NCBI GenBank assembly: GCA_963737075.1
Contig: CAVTRI010000002.1
Location: 2,108,001 to 2,172,000 of the forward strand
DNA length: 64,000 nucleotides
DNA from: CAVTRI01 sp963737075
GTDB lineage: Bacteria > Actinomycetota > Acidimicrobiia > Acidimicrobiales > Palsa-688
Direction of reading: 5' to 3'
This document shows positions 49,965-59,629 of this stretch, piece after piece. Made by a program: the position numbers and the translations under genes. The notes beneath the pieces were generated by a model. That model was given only the letters and a program-made list of their open reading frames with translations, made no database searches and was not told where the DNA came from. Position 1 is the first letter of the stretch. Each line of letters starts with the position of its first letter.

Positions 49965-51913
49965 GCGTCGACCAGAGCGGCCAGGTCGTCGAGGATGCGG
50001 CTGAGCTCGAAGTCCTTCGGGGTGTACACCGCGGCGACTCCGCCGGCTCTGAGTGCGTCGGCGTCGGCAGGGGGAATGATCCCGCCCACGACGACTGGCG
50101 CCTCCACGCCGGCGTCGGCCAGGGCAGCCTGAACAATCGGGACTAGCTGCAAATGTGACCCCGACAGGATGGAGAGCCCGACGAGGTCGACGTCCTCGTC
50201 ACGCGCGGCCGCCGCGATCTGGGCGGGCGATTGCCGAATGCCCTGGTAGACGACCTCGAAGCCAGCGTCGCGGGCGGCGACGGCGATCTGCTCTGCACCA
50301 TTGGAATGGCCGTCGAGGCCGGGTTTGGCCACTAGGAGCCGGGGAGGCCCGCCCCGGCGGGCGGCGATTGCCGTGACCCGCTCACGCGCCGGGTCCAGGC
50401 CTTCCCCGGGTCCGCTTGCGCGGGCGCGCAGACCGGTCGGCGCCCGGTATTCGCCCCAGACCCGCCGCAGAGCGCCGGCCCACTCGCCCGTCGTCCCCCG
50501 AGCGCGGGCCAACGCCAGCGTCGCCGGCATCAGGTTGTCCGCGACTTCCGCGGCTCGTGAGAGCTCGTCGAGCGCCTCGGCCACGGTCGCGCGGTCCCGG
50601 TCAGCGCGCCAACGCACGACCTCGGCGGCGAGCGATGCTTCCACCTGCGGGTCGACCCGGAGAATCACCTCGTCGCCGTCGAGCGGCGACGGCTCGGTCG
50701 TTTCGAAGCGGTTCACCCCGACGACTGGGAGCTCGCCCAACTCGATGCGCCGGGTCCGGTTGGATTGGCTGGCCACGAGACGGGCCTTCATTTCTTCGAC
50801 GGCTTCGAATGCCCCGCCGCGGGCCAGAATGTCCTCCAGCTCGGCCGTGGCCGAGTCGACGAGCTCCGCGGTCTTGGCTTCGATCACGTGCGACCCGGCG
50901 AAGATGTCGTCGTACTCGAGCAGGTCGGTCTCGAAGGCAAGGATTTGCTGGACCCGCAGAGACCACTGTTGGTCCCATGGGCGGGGGAGTCCGAGCGCTT
51001 CGTTCCAGGCCGGGAGCTGGATGGCCCGGGCCCGGGCGTCGCGTGAAAGGGTGACCCCGAGGGTCTCGAGAACGATGCGGGGGAGGTTGTTCTCCGGCTG
51101 CTGCTCCGTGAGCCCGAGCGAGTTGACCTGCACGCCGTAGCGGAAGCGCCGGGCCTTGGGGTCCTCAACCCTGTACCGCTCCCTTGTGATGCGGTCCCAC
51201 AGCTGGGTGAACGCCCGCACCTTGCACACTTCCTCGACGAAGCGGATGCCGGCGTTGCAGAAGAACGACATCCGCCCGACAACGTCGGTCAGCCCGTCGG
51301 GTGCGAGCTGGCCGGAGTCGCGGACGGCGTCGAGGACGCCGACCGCCGTAGCCAGCGCGAACGCCAGCTCCTGGGTGGGAGTCGCCCCTGCCTCTTGCAG
51401 GTGGTAACTGCACACGTTGATCGGGTTCCACTTGGGGGCGTTTCGGACCGCCCAGGCGATGACATCGACGGTGAGCCGGCGGGACGGCGAAGGGCCGAAG
51501 ATATGGGTGCCCCGGGAGAGGTACTCCTTGACGATGTCGTTCTGCGTCGTGCCGGCGAGGGCACCGGGCGGCACGCCGGTGCGTTCGGCGTGGACCACGT
51601 ACAGGGCGAGCAGCCAGGCCGCGGTCGCGTTGATGGTCATGGACGTGTTCATGCGGTCGAGGGGGATGCCGTCCATGAGCTGCGCCATGTGCCCCGCGTG
51701 GGCCACGGGGACCCCGACCTTGCCCACCTCGCCAGCGGCCTCGGATGCGTCGGGGTCGTAACCGGTCTGGGTGGGCAGGTCGAAGGCGATCGACAGCCCG
51801 GTCTGGCCCTTCGCCAGGTTGGTCCGGTAGAGCGCGTTTGACGCCTTCGCCGTCGAGTGGCCGGAATAGGTCCGCATGACCCATGGCCGGTCTTTCGCGC
51901 GCGCGTTGGCCAT
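49961..51913 (-). CDS. meaA: MeaA-like B12-dependent mutase (probably ethylmalonyl-CoA mutase)
   Basis: 650 residues from ATG 51913 (GAGGATGG upstream). It fuses the mutase barrel with the cobalamin-binding domain on one chain, as in MeaA/Ecm. Typical signatures are AKASNALYRTNLAKGQTGLS, FDLPTQTGYD, GTTQNDIVKEYLSRGT and NVCSYHLQEAGATPTQE. The B12 motif is DGHSNGAEQI (DxHxxG). It should convert ethylmalonyl-CoA to methylsuccinyl-CoA, part of acetyl-CoA assimilation; isobutyryl- or methylmalonyl-CoA mutase activity cannot be excluded. Single gene. Confidence 0.93.
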   Translation of the reverse strand: MANARAKDRPWVMRTYSGHSTAKASNALYRTNLAKGQTGLSIAFDLPTQTGYDPDASEAAGEVGKVGVPVAHAGHMAQLMDGIPLDRMNTSMTINATAAWLLALYVVHAERTGVPPGALAGTTQNDIVKEYLSRGTHIFGPSPSRRLTVDVIAWAVRNAPKWNPINVCSYHLQEAGATPTQELAFALATAVGVLDAVRDSGQLAPDGLTDVVGRMSFFCNAGIRFVEEVCKVRAFTQLWDRITRERYRVEDPKARRFRYGVQVNSLGLTEQQPENNLPRIVLETLGVTLSRDARARAIQLPAWNEALGLPRPWDQQWSLRVQQILAFETDLLEYDDIFAGSHVIEAKTAELVDSATAELEDILARGGAFEAVEEMKARLVASQSNRTRRIELGELPVVGVNRFETTEPSPLDGDEVILRVDPQVEASLAAEVVRWRADRDRATVAEALDELSRAAEVADNLMPATLALARARGTTGEWAGALRRVWGEYRAPTGLRARASGPGEGLDPARERVTAIAARRGGPPRLLVAKPGLDGHSNGAEQIAVAARDAGFEVVYQGIRQSPAQIAAAARDEDVDLVGLSILSGSHLQLVPIVQAALADAGVEAPVVVGGIIPPADADALRAGGVAAVYTPKDFELSRILDDLAALVDA

Positions 51914-52215
51914 GCGCCATCCTCGCACGCGGGTCTAGTGTGGTCGGTAAGGGAGAAGGGGAATCCCGCCCCGGACGCGACGACGGGTGCAGCCTTCTGG
52001 TTGCACCCGTCGGCCGTTCAGGGAACTCCAGCTGTTTTTCGAGCTGTTATTTCGGCGCGACCAAGTGCGCGGCAAGACGGCAAGACGTTTTTCCGCGCGA
52101 CTGATGTGCGCCGTCTGCCACCTCGACCTCGCCAGATGACGCGGCGAAGATGCCAAGCCCGCGGCCAGATGGCGCGCCGAGAAGGGTCGACCGCGACGGC
52201 TACCGTGAGCGGACC

Positions 52216-52935
52216 GTGAACGCAGACGCCGACGATGCCGCGCCCCCTGAGCCCGAGGTGCAAGGTACCGGCACGCTGGTACTCGTTGGCGGCGCCGAAT
52301 GGACCGACGGGTGCCGCTTCGACGAAGAGCTGTGGGACGCCCACGGCCGCCCCGAGGTGCTTGTGCTGCCGACGGCCGCCGCCTACGAACATCCACAGCG
52401 GGCGGTCGACAACGCCGCCGCCTGGTTTGCCGGATTTGGGGCCAAGGTCCGTGGGCTGATGGTCCTGTCCCGCGGCGATGCCGACGACGACCACGCGGCC
52501 CGGACCGTGCGTCAGGCCCGATTCGTGTACCTCTCTGGCGGGTCGCCGCTCCACCTGCGCTCCGTGTTGAAGGACTCCAAGGTGTGGGACGCCCTTGTCG
52601 CCGGGTGGCGGAAGGGCGCCGTGCTGGCCGGGTCGTCAGCGGGGGCGATGGTGCTGTGCGACCCGATGGTGGACCCGCGTGGCGGGGCACTCACCCTCGG
52701 GCTGGGGCTGCTCAACCACCTTGCGGTGGTGCCGCACACCGACCAGTGGTCACCCGAGAAGGCCCATCGGACGGTCAAGCTGGCCACCGGCCACCTGCGG
52801 ATCGCCGCCATCGACGAGCGCACCGCGCTGATCCGTGAGTCCGACGGCGCCTGGCGCGCGGCGGGGGCGGGGACGGTGACGATCTACGTCGACGGCCATC
52901 CGGCCGGCCTGGAAGCACTCACGAACGGCCCCTGA
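52216..52935 (+). CDS. Peptidase S51 (cyanophycinase/dipeptidase E-like) family protein
   Basis: 239 residues from GTG 52216; the start is uncertain since no strong ribosome-binding site is seen. The serine nucleophile lies in LAGSSAGAMVLC, the S51 signature. VLVLPTAAAYEHPQRAV and VYLSGGSPLHLRSVL are usual blocks of the fold, and the His in VVPHTDQ is a likely triad partner. It cleaves Asp-X bonds or cyanophycin-like peptides in relatives; the actual substrate is unknown. Convergent with the cyclophilin genes. Confidence 0.88.
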   Translation: MNADADDAAPPEPEVQGTGTLVLVGGAEWTDGCRFDEELWDAHGRPEVLVLPTAAAYEHPQRAVDNAAAWFAGFGAKVRGLMVLSRGDADDDHAARTVRQARFVYLSGGSPLHLRSVLKDSKVWDALVAGWRKGAVLAGSSAGAMVLCDPMVDPRGGALTLGLGLLNHLAVVPHTDQWSPEKAHRTVKLATGHLRIAAIDERTALIRESDGAWRAAGAGTVTIYVDGHPAGLEALTNGP

Positions 52936-52941
52936 CGCCGC

Positions 52942-53499
52942 TCAGTCCCTCTCGATGACCGTCACGGACTCGATGGTGACCTGCGCCTTCGGGGTACCTG
53001 ACGGGGTGCCGATGGCGTCGATGGCGGCGACCACGTCCATGCCCGACACCACCTTCCCGAACAAGGAGTACTGCGGTGGCAGCCGCACCCCCTGCGGACC
53101 CGAGATCACGAAGAACTGGCTCCCGTTGGTATCAGGCCCGGCGTTCGCCATGGCGAGCGAGCCGAGCTCGTAGCGTCCCGGCTTGGGCAGTTCGTCGGCG
53201 AAGCGGTACCCGGGTCCGCCTCGGCCGGTTCCGGTCGGGTCGCCGCCCTGGAGCACGAAGCCGGGGATAATTCGATGAAAGACGATCCCATCGAAGTAGT
53301 GGTAGCGGGCCAGAAACACGAAGTTGTTGACAGTGGTGGGCGCCGCGATGGGGTCCAGTGCGATCGTAAGCGTCCCTTTGGACGTGACCATGTCCGCGCT
53401 GTAGCGCTTGCCGGAGTCGATACACATCGGCGGCGGCCCATCGAACTGCTGCTGCTTCGGGCTGGACCCGTCGGTGTTGGGGCAGGGGGGAGTGGGCAC
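52942..53499 (-). CDS. Cyclophilin-type peptidyl-prolyl isomerase
   Basis: 185 residues from GTG 53499. Cyclophilin core with VNNFVFLARYHYFDGIVFHR (Arg active site), GFVLQGGDPTGTGRGGPGY and NGSQFFVI. The N-terminal 40 residues are Pro-rich and hydrophilic, with no membrane segment. It is downstream of a membrane-anchored paralogue by 15 nt, so the two form an operon. Cis/trans prolyl isomerase of the cytoplasm. Confidence 0.95.
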   Translation of the reverse strand: MPTPPCPNTDGSSPKQQQFDGPPPMCIDSGKRYSADMVTSKGTLTIALDPIAAPTTVNNFVFLARYHYFDGIVFHRIIPGFVLQGGDPTGTGRGGPGYRFADELPKPGRYELGSLAMANAGPDTNGSQFFVISGPQGVRLPPQYSLFGKVVSGMDVVAAIDAIGTPSGTPKAQVTIESVTVIERD

Positions 53500-53514
53500 G
53501 GGACCTCCGGGGAA

Positions 53515-54450
53515 TCAGGACTCTGTGACGGTGACCTTCAGGATCTTGTGGGTCACGGCAGGCGTGCCGGCGCTGTTGGACGCTGGCGAACCATCGTCGT
53601 TGATCTTCTTGGCGACGTCCAGCCCGGAGGTGACCTGGCCGAAGGCCGCGTAGCTCGCAGTGAGCTGCTGGCCTCCGCTGCCGACAACGATGAAAAACTG
53701 GCTGCCCCCGCTATTGGGCTGGCCGGTGTTGGCCATCGCCAGGGCCCCGTTGTCGTATGCCCCCGCGCTCTTGGGGTTTTCGTCAGGGATCGTGTAGCCC
53801 GGTCCCCCCTGGCCGGTGCCCTGTGGGTCGCCGGCCTGGTTAACGAACCCCTGAATGACGCGGTGGAATACAATCCCGTCGAAGTAGTGGTAACCCGCCA
53901 GGAACACGAAGTTGTTCACGGTCTGAGGGGCGTATTTCGGCAGGAGCTCGACGGCCATCGTGCCGACGTCGGTCTGCACGGTGGCCGTGTAGGTCTTGGT
54001 GACGTCGATGCAAAACGGCGGGGCGCTGGTGAAGCTCGTGTACCGCGGCGAGGAGCCGTTCAAATTCGGGAACGGCACCACTTTGGGAGCGGGCACGATC
54101 GACACCGCGTTGCCCTTGGCTGGGACCGTGGTCGTCGCACCCGCGGGGGAAGGGGCGGCGTTGCACGCGGCGCTGACCGGGGGAGCGGTCCGCGGGGTGA
54201 GAGCGGCGACCATCGCGCTCGACAGGGTCGTGGTGTTGGGTCTGGCGGCGGTCGTCGCTGTGGTGGCCGCCGTCTTTTTCTTGCTGCTGCCGCCGCTCGT
54301 CGAAAAGTAGGCGATGAGGACGAACGCCACCACGACGACGGCTGCGATCGCCCCTCGCCGCCAGTTTCGACGCCGCTGCTGAGCGCGCCGCAGCTCGGCC
54401 GCGCGGGCCTGGCGGCTGGCCCGTTGGCGAGCTCGTTTCTGGGAAGGCAC
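53515..54450 (-). CDS. Membrane-anchored cyclophilin-type peptidyl-prolyl isomerase
   Basis: 311 residues. A basic N-terminus (about 1-30, RQRASRQARAAELRRAQ) precedes one membrane helix (33-50, GAIAAVVVVAFVLIAYF), then a Ser/Thr-rich linker and a cyclophilin domain (from about 155) with YHYFDGIVFHRVI, GGPGYTIPDE and SQFFIVVG. It should fold extracytoplasmic proteins, tethered to the membrane. The following cyclophilin gene (53499) is on the same strand 15 nt downstream. Confidence 0.95.
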   Translation of the reverse strand: MPSQKRARQRASRQARAAELRRAQQRRRNWRRGAIAAVVVVAFVLIAYFSTSGGSSKKKTAATTATTAARPNTTTLSSAMVAALTPRTAPPVSAACNAAPSPAGATTTVPAKGNAVSIVPAPKVVPFPNLNGSSPRYTSFTSAPPFCIDVTKTYTATVQTDVGTMAVELLPKYAPQTVNNFVFLAGYHYFDGIVFHRVIQGFVNQAGDPQGTGQGGPGYTIPDENPKSAGAYDNGALAMANTGQPNSGGSQFFIVVGSGGQQLTASYAAFGQVTSGLDVAKKINDDGSPASNSAGTPAVTHKILKVTVTES

Positions 54451-54518
54451 GGCCGCCCAAGGTAGGCGCCCGGTAACCTCATCTGGGAGCGCGAAGACCG
54501 CTGGTACCGTGGAGTCCC

Positions 54519-55745
54519 GTGACGCTGCTGGTGCAGAAGTTCGGCGGGACGTCGGTGGGCGACGCCGACCGCATCCGCGCCGTCGCCGACGCGATCCGCC
54601 GAACCGCCAGTCGCGGTCACAAGGTCGTGGTCGTCGTCTCGGCCATGGGCAAGGAGACCGACGACCTGCTCCACCTGGCCGAGCAGGTGTCGGACATCCG
54701 CCCCGGCCGGGAGATGGACATGCTCATCACCGCTGGCGAGCGCAAGGCAATGGCGCTGCTTTGCATGGCGCTGCACGACGCCGGCGTTCCGGCAGATAGC
54801 TACACCGGTAGCCAGGCGGGCATCATCACCGACACCAACCACACGCGTGCCAGGATCGTCGAGCTGCGCGTTGACCGGCTGCGAAAGACGCTGGCAGAAG
54901 GGCGGGTGGCGGTAGTCGGGGGAGCACAGGGCGTGTCGACCGACCGGGATATCACGTTCCTCGGCCGGGGCGGGTCCGACACCACGGCGGTGGCGCTGGC
55001 CAAAGCGCTGGACGCCGAAGCCTGCGAGCTGTACACGGATGTGTCGGGGGTCTTCACGGCCGACCCCCGCATCGTCCCGGAGTCTCGCAAACTGCACCGG
55101 CTCAGCTTCGAAGAGATGCTGGAGATGAACGCCGCTGGCTGCCCCAAGCCAGTCATGCGCTCCGTCGAGTTCGCCCGCAACCACGGGGTCCGGCTGCATG
55201 TGCGCTCCGCGTTCACGTGGGAACCCGGTACCTGGATCCGCGAGGAGGACCCCACAGTGGAACAGCCCATCATCTCTGCCGTGATCTCGGACAGCTCGGA
55301 GGCCAAGCTGACGGTCACCGGCGTTCCCGACCGGCCCGGCGTCGCGGCGCGGTTATTCCGTGGCTTGGCGGACCGCTCGATCAATGTGGACATGATCGAG
55401 CAGAATGTGTCCGTCTCCTGGACGACCGATATCTCCTTTACCGTGCCTCACCAGGACATCGATGCTGCCTTCGAGGTGGCGAAGGCCCTGCAGCCGGAGC
55501 TGGGCGCCACTGGCGTTACGAGCGACCCCGATATCGCGACGGTGTCGGTGATCGGGGCGGGGATGAAGACCCATCCCGGGGTGTCGGCGACCATGTTCGA
55601 GGTGCTGGCCGCAGAGGGCATCAACATCGAGATGATCTCAAGCTCGTCGATCCGTCTCACGTGCGTGATCCGCGCCGACGCTGCGGAGAAGGCGGTGGTC
55701 GCGCTGCACCGGGCATTCCGGTTGGAGGACGAACCATGGCGTTGA
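54519..55745 (+). CDS. lysC: Aspartate kinase
   Basis: 408 residues, GTG start. The amino-acid kinase domain begins VQKFGGTSVGDADRIRAV and contains RGGSDTTAVALA; two ACT domains follow (VTGVPDRPGVAARLF and VIGAGMKTHPGVSATMF), the site of feedback by lysine and threonine. Phosphorylates aspartate, the first step to Lys, Met, Thr and diaminopimelate. The 3' end overlaps asd by 10 nt, so the two are coupled. Confidence 0.97.
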   Translation: MTLLVQKFGGTSVGDADRIRAVADAIRRTASRGHKVVVVVSAMGKETDDLLHLAEQVSDIRPGREMDMLITAGERKAMALLCMALHDAGVPADSYTGSQAGIITDTNHTRARIVELRVDRLRKTLAEGRVAVVGGAQGVSTDRDITFLGRGGSDTTAVALAKALDAEACELYTDVSGVFTADPRIVPESRKLHRLSFEEMLEMNAAGCPKPVMRSVEFARNHGVRLHVRSAFTWEPGTWIREEDPTVEQPIISAVISDSSEAKLTVTGVPDRPGVAARLFRGLADRSINVDMIEQNVSVSWTTDISFTVPHQDIDAAFEVAKALQPELGATGVTSDPDIATVSVIGAGMKTHPGVSATMFEVLAAEGINIEMISSSSIRLTCVIRADAAEKAVVALHRAFRLEDEPWR

Positions 55746-56761
55746 CTGTCGGGATTTATGGCGCCACCGGCCAGGTTGGCTCGGTGATCCGTTCGGTGCT
55801 CGACGAGCGCCGTCTTCCTTACAGCACATTGCGTTTGTTCGCATCATCCCGCTCCGCCGGGACGAAGGTGAGCGGGATCGTCGTTGAGGACGTGGCGACA
55901 GCCGACCACCGGGGGATCGACATCGCCTTGTTCTCGATGGGGGCGGCTGCTTCCAAAGAATACGGGGAAAGGGTTGCCCGCGCGGGTGCGATCGTCATCG
56001 ACAACTCTTCTGCCTGGCGCATGGACCCCGACTGTCCTCTGGTCGTACCGGAGGTGAATGGCGATGCCCTGGGCTCGATTCCGAAGGGCATCGTCGCCAA
56101 CCCCAACTGCACGACGATGGTCTGCATGCCGGTGCTGGCTCCGTTGCACGCCGAGGCGGGGCTCGCCCGGATCATCGCCTCGACCTACCAAGCGGCCTCG
56201 GGCGCCGGGTCGGCCGGGGTCCGCGAGCTCGACGAACAGATGCGGGCGGTCGCGGACAAGGCACCGGCGTTGACGTTCGACGGCGAGGCGGTGGCGTACC
56301 CGCCGGCGTCGGTGTTCCCCGGCCCGATCGCGTTCAACGTCCTGCCGCACGCCGGGACATTCGACGGCGACGAGACGAACGAGGAGCTGAAGTTCCGCAA
56401 CGAGAGCCGCAAGATCTTGCGGATTCCCGACCTGGCGGTCTCGGTCACGTGCGTGCGAGTGCCGGTGTATACCGGCCACTCTTTGGCGCTGAACTTGACG
56501 TTCGAAGGCCCGGTGGGCCCGGAGCGCGCAATTGAGCTCTTGTCTCGCGCCCCTGGCGTGGAGGTGGTGGACGTCCCCACCCCGCTTCGATCCGCCGGTG
56601 GCGACACCTGCCTGGTCGGCCGCATTCGCACCGACCGTAGCGATCCGAGCGGTCACGGCCTGACGCTATGGGTATCCGGTGACAACCTGCGTAAGGGGGC
56701 GGCCCTCAACGCGGTGCAGATCGCCGAGGCGCTGGTCGCAGGGGGAGTGGTGGCCGCGTAA
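55736..56761 (+). CDS. asd: Aspartate-semialdehyde dehydrogenase
   Basis: 341 residues from ATG 55736, overlapping lysC. The Rossmann motif VGIYGATGQVGSVI, the catalytic Cys in VANPNCTTMVCM and the family motif PVYTGHSLALNLTFEGP are present. Reduces aspartyl phosphate to the semialdehyde. The lysC-asd pair is the common actinobacterial arrangement. Confidence 0.97.
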   Translation: MALTVGIYGATGQVGSVIRSVLDERRLPYSTLRLFASSRSAGTKVSGIVVEDVATADHRGIDIALFSMGAAASKEYGERVARAGAIVIDNSSAWRMDPDCPLVVPEVNGDALGSIPKGIVANPNCTTMVCMPVLAPLHAEAGLARIIASTYQAASGAGSAGVRELDEQMRAVADKAPALTFDGEAVAYPPASVFPGPIAFNVLPHAGTFDGDETNEELKFRNESRKILRIPDLAVSVTCVRVPVYTGHSLALNLTFEGPVGPERAIELLSRAPGVEVVDVPTPLRSAGGDTCLVGRIRTDRSDPSGHGLTLWVSGDNLRKGAALNAVQIAEALVAGGVVAA

Positions 56762-56859
56762 CCCGGCCGGCCATTTCCTTGACACAAAAGAGGTACTCGT
56801 CTGTCGCTCCTGCTATTGTTCCGGCGCGGACTTATCGGGGCTAGGGGAAGGGGTATGCG

Positions 56860-58164
56860 ATGACGTCGAAGATTTGGGTGCGGGTCAGCCTCGCCTTGGG
56901 GACGGCAGGGATGCTGATGGGGCTGTTTGCCGCCCAGGCAACTGCTCCGGCCGGTGCGGCCGAGCGCCACGCGCTGTACGTATCACCGAGCGCACAGCCA
57001 AACAACAGCGACCGCTCGTGCAACTCGGCGCGGTACACCACGATCGCGGCCGGGGTGAAGGCCGCGCCGGCATGGGGGACGGTCGTGGTCTGCCCCGGCA
57101 CGTACCACGAGCAGGTGGTCCTCGCAAAGCCGATCACCGTCACCGGCCGTGATGCCACGGTCGACGAGACCGGGGTCAAACCGACGCTGGTTGTGTCCCC
57201 ACCAGGCGTCGGCCCGTTGACAATCTTCGCCGGGGTGGTCATCACCAGCTCCAACGTCCAGTTCTCCGGCTTCACGGTGACCAACGCCCTCGGCGAGGGC
57301 ATCCTGGCGGGAGGCGTGAACGGAACGATCTATGGCGACGCCATCACCGGCAACGTGGTCCAGCACAACGACCTCGGCGGGGGCGTCCCGCCGGCTTCCA
57401 CGTATTTCGAGTGCCAGCCCATGCAACAGGGCAGCGCCGAGATCCCGAACGACTGCGGCGAAGGCATCCACCTCCTCACGGTGGCCCACTCCTACGTGAT
57501 CGGCAACCGATCCCAGGGCAACTCCGGCGGGATCCTCCTGACTGACGAGACCGGCCCAACTTTCGACAATTTCATTGCCGACAACACGGTGACCGACAAC
57601 ACGGCGGACTGCGGGATCACCGTCCCCGGCCACAACCCCAACGCCCTCAGCGCGACCGGCAAGCGCCAGCCGTCGATCGCCGGCGTGTACGACAACTCGA
57701 TCGTCGGCAACGTCGTGACCGGCAACGGGGTCGCGGGCGACGGTGCCGGCGTCTTGTTCGCCAATGCCGGACCGGGCACGGGTTCGTACGACAACCTCGT
57801 GGCCAACAACTACATCGCCGGCAACGGGCTGGCCGGGGTCACCATGCACGCCCACACGCTGCCGCCCGGCATGTTCGAGGATATGAACGGAAACCAGGTG
57901 GTCAACAACGTCATCGGGACCAACAACCTCGACGGCGACTCGTTGGATTCGCCCCCGCCGCCCGCACCGGCGACCGGCCCACGGGACCTCAAGACCACCG
58001 GCGTGCTCGTCTTCTCCGGCGGGACCCCGCTCTCGGTGACGATCGGCTCCAACCGGATCTACGACAACCACTTCGGCATCTGGACCAGCTCGGTGGTCAC
58101 CTCGTCTGGTCTGGGCACCAACACGTTCTTCTCGGTTGCGGTGCCGCAGTCGCTCAACAACTAG
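56860..58164 (+). CDS. Secreted right-handed parallel beta-helix protein
   Basis: 434 residues with AGGGGAAGGGG before the ATG. A signal peptide (about 8-34, ending in PAGAAE) precedes repeated short strands: GGVNGTIYGDAITGNVV, SYVIGNRSQGNSGGILL, DNFIADNTVTDNTADCG and NLVANNYIAGNGLAGVT. These Asn/Gly turn repeats build a NosD/pectate-lyase-like beta helix. Four cysteines may form disulfides. It may bind or modify a polysaccharide; no catalytic triad is clear. Confidence 0.85.
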   Translation: MTSKIWVRVSLALGTAGMLMGLFAAQATAPAGAAERHALYVSPSAQPNNSDRSCNSARYTTIAAGVKAAPAWGTVVVCPGTYHEQVVLAKPITVTGRDATVDETGVKPTLVVSPPGVGPLTIFAGVVITSSNVQFSGFTVTNALGEGILAGGVNGTIYGDAITGNVVQHNDLGGGVPPASTYFECQPMQQGSAEIPNDCGEGIHLLTVAHSYVIGNRSQGNSGGILLTDETGPTFDNFIADNTVTDNTADCGITVPGHNPNALSATGKRQPSIAGVYDNSIVGNVVTGNGVAGDGAGVLFANAGPGTGSYDNLVANNYIAGNGLAGVTMHAHTLPPGMFEDMNGNQVVNNVIGTNNLDGDSLDSPPPPAPATGPRDLKTTGVLVFSGGTPLSVTIGSNRIYDNHFGIWTSSVVTSSGLGTNTFFSVAVPQSLNN

Positions 58165-58549
58165 GACAAAGGCGATCAACGGACGAACGCGTCGGGTTGC
58201 CGAAGACGATCCAGGTGCTCCGACAGACGAAACCACGTGGTCTGATCCACGTCAGCGGCGGTGAGGCGACGGCCGAGGCGCGATCGCGTCCTATCTGACG
58301 CGAAGGGTTGTCGACGTCCTATGCGGCCTGAGCGCCTTTCGTGCCGCTTGCAGTCATTTCGCCTCCATCGACCCGGGGGCAGCCCGGCGACTCTCCCGCT
58401 CCGAACATGGGCCCTTTTCGAACCCGAAAACTTTCCCACCGACAAGCACCCGTTGCGTGCGGGCCACCACCGCATGCGACAAATGATGGGAAGGGCCTTG
58501 GACTCTGAGTGCGGCGGCGGCTATCGTGATGGCGCCGGGAGGGCTCGAC
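58165..58549. other. Gene-free region of 385 nt, possible remnant
   Basis: No complete gene is supported. On the minus strand, a stretch ending at 58176 (DVDQTTWFRLSEHLDRL) has the look of a protein C-terminus but lacks a credible start and ribosome-binding site, so it may be a decayed gene. GGGAGG at 58535-58540 serves the next gene. Confidence 0.35.
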
Positions 58550-59536
58550 ATGGGCGGTTGTTCATGTGCCCGGCCATACGAAAGGGGCTTCTGGCGACGG
58601 ATGGCACGACACGAAGACAGGCGAAGGAGCATCGGACCTGTCTCCGCTCGGGTCGCCGGGGAGCTGGAGAGAGTGGGCAACCGGGCGTGGAGAGAAGTGG
58701 TCGCGCGCGTCCCGCCGGTGAGCTGGGCGGTCAACCAGCGCTATGACCGGAGGCTCCGCGAGCATCGGGATCACCTGGCGCCACTCCCGCCGATGCAGCA
58801 GCGACTACTGGACACTGTCAGTACGAGCGGTGTCGCAATCACGAGCCTTGACATGCTCGGATTGCCTGGCATTTCTTCGTTGAAGGACTCACTCGCAAGG
58901 CTGGCGGCTGGGCTAGCTGCGCATCCTTCGACGGAGACGTCCCCCGTTCGGTCGAGCCGGGCCGAGCTTCTGCAGGAGCTTGACGTTTGGCAATGGGGTC
59001 TGCGCGAGGATGTGCTCGATCTGGTCGAGGGCTGCCTGCAACTTCCGGCGCGGTATTACGGAGCGGACGTCCGCCGTGAGCTCGCAAACGGACAGCAGGC
59101 GACGGTTCGGCAGTGGCACCGGGATATCGAAGATCATCGCGTCTTCAGGGTCTTTGTCTGGATAGACGACGTGGGACCCATGGACGGCGCGTTCGAGTGG
59201 ATCCCGCGAGAACTGACCGGTGACACGACTCGCGCCTTGCACTACGTGGCGGGTTACAAGACTGAAGACCAGATCGCGAACGTCGTGGCTCCAACGCTGT
59301 GGAAGAAGGCTGATGGTCCTCGCTGGACTGCGATTCTCGCTGACACCCACAGCGTCTTCCACCGAGCCGGTACACCGCGGAACAAGGACCGTTACTCTGT
59401 CACGTTCACGTGGACGTCTCGGTGGCCGGTCAAGACGTTTCCGTCCAAGCCGTTTAGCCCTGACGAAGCAGCCAAGATCCAGAGCGGACTCAATTCTCGT
59501 CAACTCGCAAGTCTGCCGCCCGGGCTCTCACATTAA
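58550..59536 (+). CDS. Fe(II)/2-oxoglutarate dioxygenase-like (phytanoyl-CoA hydroxylase family) protein
   Basis: 328 residues from ATG 58550, which has GGGAGGG 6-7 nt upstream; GTG 58526 and ATG 58601 are other in-frame starts. The iron facial triad is visible: His and Asp in RQWHRDIED and a distal His in DTHSVFHRAGTP, followed by Arg in RYSVTFTWTSR. The N-terminal 100 residues are basic and helical. It may hydroxylate a lipid or sugar moiety; the substrate is unknown. It sits at the left end of the polysaccharide-type cluster. Confidence 0.8.
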   Translation: MGGCSCARPYERGFWRRMARHEDRRRSIGPVSARVAGELERVGNRAWREVVARVPPVSWAVNQRYDRRLREHRDHLAPLPPMQQRLLDTVSTSGVAITSLDMLGLPGISSLKDSLARLAAGLAAHPSTETSPVRSSRAELLQELDVWQWGLREDVLDLVEGCLQLPARYYGADVRRELANGQQATVRQWHRDIEDHRVFRVFVWIDDVGPMDGAFEWIPRELTGDTTRALHYVAGYKTEDQIANVVAPTLWKKADGPRWTAILADTHSVFHRAGTPRNKDRYSVTFTWTSRWPVKTFPSKPFSPDEAAKIQSGLNSRQLASLPPGLSH

Positions 59537-59629
59537 TGACGTGAAGAGGTTGTCGTCCGGGGTGGTGCCGCTCCGCGACGCCAACCACGACTTCATATCA
59601 CGAGGTCGCCGCTCCTGCACCGCCTTCCA

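Noticed and set aside
56779..56784. TTGACA box upstream of the beta-helix gene as a promoter
   Set aside because: No -10-like sequence lies at a 16-18 bp spacing, so a promoter cannot be supported.
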